Assembly: GCA_002397355.1 (NCBI GenBank)
Contig: DHAI01000093.1
Coordinates: 3,086-11,299 of the forward strand
Origin: Ruminococcaceae bacterium UBA4958
Lineage (GTDB): Bacteria; Bacillota; Clostridia; Oscillospirales; Acutalibacteraceae
Reading direction: 5' to 3'
Length of the DNA stretch: 8,214 bases
Shown here piece after piece: positions 5,602 to 8,214 of the stretch. The stretch's first letter is position 1; the number at the start of each line of letters is the position of its first letter. A program made the position numbers and the translations under genes. Under the pieces are notes generated by a model. The model did not search any database and was not told the origin of the DNA. It worked only from the letters and a program-made list of their open reading frames with translations.

Positions 5602-6526
5602 CGTTCTGGGTATCGACACCAGCAATTACACCACTTCCGCCGCGCTGCTGAAAAACGGTGAGATGTTCCAGAGCAAAAAGCTCCTTCCGGTCCGGGCGGG
5701 GGAGAGGGGACTGCGCCAGAGCGACGCCGTGTTCCATCACGCACAGCAACTCCCGGAAGTACTGGAGCATTTGCCGTTTGCGGGCGCGGACATCGCCTCC
5801 GTCGGCGTTTCCAACCGCCCGCGAAGCATGGAAGGCTCCTATATGCCGTGCTTTCTGGTCGGCGTTGCCGCCGCCGAAACGGCGGCGCTTTCGCTCGGCG
5901 TTCCGCTGCGCGAGTTTTCCCACCAGCAGGGCCATATCGCGGCGGCGCTCTATTCCGCCGGGAAGCTTTCCCTGGTTCGGGAGCGTTTCCTGGCGTTCCA
6001 CGTTTCCGGCGGCACAACGGAAGCCGTGCTTTGCAGGCCGGACCGCAGCGGCCTTTTCTCCACGGAGATCGCCGCCCGGTCACTCGACCTGAAAGCGGGA
6101 CAGGCCGTCGACCGCGTCGGCGTGATGCTCGGCCTGCCTTTTCCCGCCGGGCCGGCGCTGGAAAAGCTGGCGCTGCAGTGCGGGAAAACATTTCGCGTGC
6201 GCCCCTGCCTGCGCGGATGCGACTGCTCCTTGTCCGGCGTGGAAAACCGATGCCGCGCCATGGCGGACTCCGGCGCACCGAAAGAGGAGATCGCCGCGTA
6301 CTGTCTCTTCTCCGTTCTGGCGGCTCTGGACGGCATGGCCTCGGCGCTCCGGGAAAAACACGGGGATTTGCCGGTCGTTTTTGCGGGCGGGGTGGCGGGC
6401 AATTCCATCATCCGGAAATCGCTGGAGGCAAAATACGGGGCTTTTTTCGCGGAACCGCGCTTTTCCTCTGACAATGCGGCTGGAGCGGCGGTGCTCGCGG
6501 CCTTGCGGGAGGGGATTTTGCCATGA
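5594..6526 (+). CDS. TsaD/Kae1-like ASKHA-fold protein (peptidase M22-like paralog)
   Basis: A 310-residue member of the TsaD/Kae1/YgjD superfamily, probably not the canonical tRNA t6A synthase. Shared features are N-terminal GIDTSNYTTS (6-15), the metal-ligand HxxxH as HQQGH (110-114), a nucleotide-binding glycine loop VSGGTTE (137-143), GQAVDRVGVMLGLPFPAGPALEKLA (169-193), SLSGVENR (212-219), GGVAGN (265-270) and the C-terminal metal-ligand region SSDNAAG (D293). Differences from bacterial TsaD as I remember it: the SGGHT loop is SGGTT, the GPGL segment is replaced by SNRPRSMEGSYMP (73-85), and the protein is about 25-30 residues shorter. It probably binds ATP and a metal. Its substrate is unknown; older databases call such proteins O-sialoglycoprotein endopeptidase, a name now doubted. 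The ATG at 5594 overlaps nusB by 8 bases, with GGGAG at 5583-5587. It overlaps xseA by ATGA. Confidence 0.85.
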   Translation: MPDVLGIDTSNYTTSAALLKNGEMFQSKKLLPVRAGERGLRQSDAVFHHAQQLPEVLEHLPFAGADIASVGVSNRPRSMEGSYMPCFLVGVAAAETAALSLGVPLREFSHQQGHIAAALYSAGKLSLVRERFLAFHVSGGTTEAVLCRPDRSGLFSTEIAARSLDLKAGQAVDRVGVMLGLPFPAGPALEKLALQCGKTFRVRPCLRGCDCSLSGVENRCRAMADSGAPKEEIAAYCLFSVLAALDGMASALREKHGDLPVVFAGGVAGNSIIRKSLEAKYGAFFAEPRFSSDNAAGAAVLAALREGILP

Positions 6527-7764
6527 TCCACGAACCGGTCGTCCTGACGGTCACGCAGTTGAATACCTATGTCAAGTCGCAGTTTGAAGGCGACCAGAAC
6601 CTTGCGAACGTCTTTGTGACGGGCGAGATTTCCAATTTCACCGACCAGTACCGGTCCGGCCATCTGTACTTTTCCCTGAAGGACGCGCGCTGCGCCGTCC
6701 GCGCCGTGATGTTCGCCCGCAGCGCGGCGCGGCTCCGATTCCGGCCCGGCGACGGCATGAAGGTGATCGCGCGCGGGCGGGTGAGCGTCTACGAGGTTAC
6801 CGGCCAGTACCAGCTCTATGTGGAGGACCTTCAGCCGGACGGTTTGGGAGCGCTGAGCCTTGCGTTCGAGCAGCTGAAAGCCAGGCTCGAAAAAGAGGGG
6901 CTTTTCGATGCCGCGCGCAAAAAACCAGTTCCGCGGTTCCCGGAGCGGATCGGCGTCATCACCTCGCCGACGGGGGCCGCCGTGCACGACATCCTGACGA
7001 TCCTCGCGCGTCGCTATCCGGTTGCCAGGGTGGTGTTTTGCCCCGTGCAGGTGCAGGGGGAGCTTGCGGCTCCGCAGATCGTCGGCGCGCTGGAGCGCAT
7101 GAACCGACTGGGCTGCGCCGATACGATCATCGTCGGGCGCGGCGGCGGCTCGCTGGAGGATCTCTGGCCGTTCAACGAGGAATCCGTTGCGCGCGCGGTG
7201 GCCGCGTCGGAGATCCCGGTGATTTCCGCCGTCGGCCACGAAACGGACTATACCATCTGCGATTTCGCCGCCGACCTGCGGGCGCCGACGCCTTCCGCCG
7301 CGGCGGAGCTCGCCGTCCCCGACCGCATGGAGTTGCTTGCCGCGATCCGTTCGCAGAGCCTGCGGATGCAGAGTGCGGCGAACGCGAAAATAGAGGCGGC
7401 AAAAAGTGCTTTTTTGCCGCTCACGAACTCAAGGGCGATGAAAAATCCGATGGAGGCCGTGGAGATCAGACGCATTCAGGCGGATACGCTTGCGGCCGGC
7501 CTGGGCACGGCGATGCGAAGAAAAACCGACGGCGCCGGGCAACGGCTTGCCGCGCTGAGCGGGAGGCTGGACGCCCTGAGTCCTTTGTCTGTTCTGGCGC
7601 GCGGGTATGCCGCGGTATTCAGCCCGTCCGGGAAAGCGGTTCCTTCCGTCCGGGAAGTGGAAAAAGACGAGAAGATCCGGGTGCGGATGAGGGACGGTTC
7701 CCTGTCCTGCACGGTGGATTCTGTGAAAGCGGGTGCTGCAGATGAATCAAAAGATGACGTTTGA
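6523..7764 (+). CDS. xseA: Exodeoxyribonuclease VII large subunit
   Basis: Large, catalytic subunit of exonuclease VII, which degrades single-stranded DNA from both ends and pairs with several copies of XseB. The product is 413 residues (448-456 in B. subtilis and E. coli). An N-terminal OB-fold spans about 7-103 (LTVTQLNTYVKSQFEGD, GEISNF, GHLYFSLKD). The catalytic domain starts near 140 (ERIGVITSPTGAAVHDIL) and includes GRGGGSLEDLWPFN (205-218) and SAVGHETDYTICDFAADLRAPTPSAAAEL (235-263). A coiled-coil-like helical region lies at about 265-350, and a C-terminal segment PLSVLARGYA at 354-363. The shorter length seems to come from the helical region, where XseB copies bind. The ATG at 6523 overlaps the previous stop (ATGA) and follows GGGAGGGG at 6507-6514. 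Confidence 0.97.
   Translation: MIHEPVVLTVTQLNTYVKSQFEGDQNLANVFVTGEISNFTDQYRSGHLYFSLKDARCAVRAVMFARSAARLRFRPGDGMKVIARGRVSVYEVTGQYQLYVEDLQPDGLGALSLAFEQLKARLEKEGLFDAARKKPVPRFPERIGVITSPTGAAVHDILTILARRYPVARVVFCPVQVQGELAAPQIVGALERMNRLGCADTIIVGRGGGSLEDLWPFNEESVARAVAASEIPVISAVGHETDYTICDFAADLRAPTPSAAAELAVPDRMELLAAIRSQSLRMQSAANAKIEAAKSAFLPLTNSRAMKNPMEAVEIRRIQADTLAAGLGTAMRRKTDGAGQRLAALSGRLDALSPLSVLARGYAAVFSPSGKAVPSVREVEKDEKIRVRMRDGSLSCTVDSVKAGAADESKDDV
7396..7420. repeat. Perfect 10-bp palindrome inside xseA
   Basis: GCGGCAAAAA (7396-7405) and TTTTTGCCGC (7411-7420) are exact reverse complements separated by five bases. In mRNA they would form a stable hairpin within the xseA helical region (codons for EAAKSAFLPL). 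The T-run lies inside the stem and none follows it, so it does not look like an ordinary intrinsic terminator. Confidence 0.5.
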
Positions 7765-7957
7765 AACGGCTCTGGCAAGGCTCGGCGAGATCGTGGAGAA
7801 GATGGAGAGCGGCGACGCGCCGCTGGACGAATCGCTGAAGCTTTTCAAGGAAGGCTCCGCGCTTGCACGGCTCTGCTACAAGAAGCTCTCCACTGCGGAG
7901 CAGGAAATCAAAACGATCACGGAACGGGAGGAGGATCGGCCGGATGGGAAGAATTGA
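7742..7957 (+). CDS. xseB: Exodeoxyribonuclease VII small subunit
   Basis: Small subunit of exonuclease VII, 71 residues (family about 70-85). It is helical with the signature [32 protein letters not shown] (about 6-37), then [19 protein letters not shown]. It binds the helical region of XseA and is needed for activity. I chose the ATG at 7742, with GGG at 7731-7733; a GTG at 7733 overlaps that signal and an ATG at 7754 has none. It overlaps the end of xseA by 23 bases and the next gene by 14, implying translational coupling that may help set subunit stoichiometry. Confidence 0.94.
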   Translation: MNQKMTFETALARLGEIVEKMESGDAPLDESLKLFKEGSALARLCYKKLSTAEQEIKTITEREEDRPDGKN

Positions 7958-8214
7958 CCGCGACGATTACGTGCCTGCCGTGGAGGCCGCGCTTGCGGAT
8001 TATCTGCCGGAAGAAAGCTGCCTGCAGTCGAAGCTGCTCCGCGCGATGCGGTACAGCCTGCTTGCGGGCGGCAAGCGGATCCGCCCGGCGCTGCTGTTGG
8101 AATTCTGCGGCCTTTGCGGCGGCGACCAGGAAGCGGCGCTGCCTTTTGCCGCGGCCCTTGAGATGATCCACACCTATTCCCTGATCCACGACGACCTGCC
8201 CTGCATGGACGACG
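7944..8214 (+). CDS. ispA: Polyprenyl (farnesyl/geranyl) diphosphate synthase, 5' part
   Basis: Only the first 90 residues are in the window; the gene runs off the right edge. It is a trans-prenyltransferase that condenses isopentenyl diphosphate with an allylic diphosphate. Visible motifs are [20 protein letters not shown] (41-60), the binding site for the isopentenyl diphosphate substrate, and the first aspartate-rich motif as DDLPCMDD (83-90), which chelates magnesium with the allylic diphosphate. The ATG at 7944 follows AGGAGG at 7929-7934 and overlaps xseB by 14 bases. The xseA-xseB-ispA order is common in Firmicutes and often continues with dxs. Chain length of the product cannot be fully judged; farnesyl diphosphate synthase (IspA) is the likeliest assignment. 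Confidence 0.92.
   Translation, partial: MGRIDRDDYVPAVEAALADYLPEESCLQSKLLRAMRYSLLAGGKRIRPALLLEFCGLCGGDQEAALPFAAALEMIHTYSLIHDDLPCMDD

Noticed and set aside
5082..6278. A 398-residue open frame on the - strand across nusB and the TsaD-like gene
   Set aside because: It is Arg/Pro/Ala-rich with no recognisable motif, lies antisense to two well-identified genes, and is the kind of frame that GC-rich coding DNA leaves open by chance.
5950..7239. A 429-residue open frame on the - strand across the TsaD-like gene and xseA
   Set aside because: Same reason: antisense to clear genes, low-complexity Arg/Ala/His composition, no ribosome site of note.
1..8214. CRISPR arrays, tRNA or rRNA genes, insertion sequences, attachment sites
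   Set aside because: I saw no direct repeat arrays, no cloverleaf-like sequences, no transposase or integrase, and no abrupt change in composition apart from the short AT-rich start of spoIIIAE.

Overview
The window reads as chromosomal DNA of an endospore-forming, GC-rich member of the Clostridia. It holds a complete spoIIIA operon (spoIIIAA to spoIIIAH, in order, all on the + strand), which occurs only in spore formers. GC-rich codon use and the cluster downstream would suit an Oscillospirales/Ruminococcaceae-like lineage. That placement is inferred from composition and gene order, not from a database match.

Layout. Positions 1-100 are the leader of spoIIIAA, with no assignable gene. Positions 101-5075 carry the eight spoIIIA genes, tightly packed with overlaps of up to about 98 nt and gaps of at most 27 nt. 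Positions 5076-5193 are the only real intergenic region. It contains a strong-looking extended -10 promoter, followed 37 nt further on by a textbook intrinsic terminator. Positions 5194-8214 carry a second, housekeeping operon: nusB, a TsaD/Kae1-like ATPase paralog, xseA, xseB and the 5' part of an ispA-type polyprenyl synthase that runs off the window edge. Every junction in this second operon overlaps by 4-23 nt, so it is very probably cotranscribed and translationally coupled.

How the genes work together. The SpoIIIA proteins are made in the mother cell. From work in Bacillus subtilis they build an envelope-spanning channel facing the engulfed forespore: SpoIIIAA is the ATPase, AB/AC/AD/AE/AF are the membrane platform, and AG and AH are ring-forming proteins with ring-building-motif folds. 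Together with forespore SpoIIQ they keep the forespore active. The second operon combines transcription antitermination (NusB), exonuclease VII (XseA and XseB) and isoprenoid synthesis (IspA). In B. subtilis the same neighbourhood reads spoIIIA-accBC-yqhY-nusB-folD-xseA-xseB-ispA. Here accBC/yqhY are absent and a TsaD-like gene occupies the folD slot.

Most of the window is well-understood biology and I see no clear new system. The points most worth checking are the TsaD/Kae1-like paralog with altered motifs, the promoter-then-terminator arrangement in front of nusB (itself an antitermination factor), and the long out-of-frame overlap of spoIIIAA with spoIIIAB.
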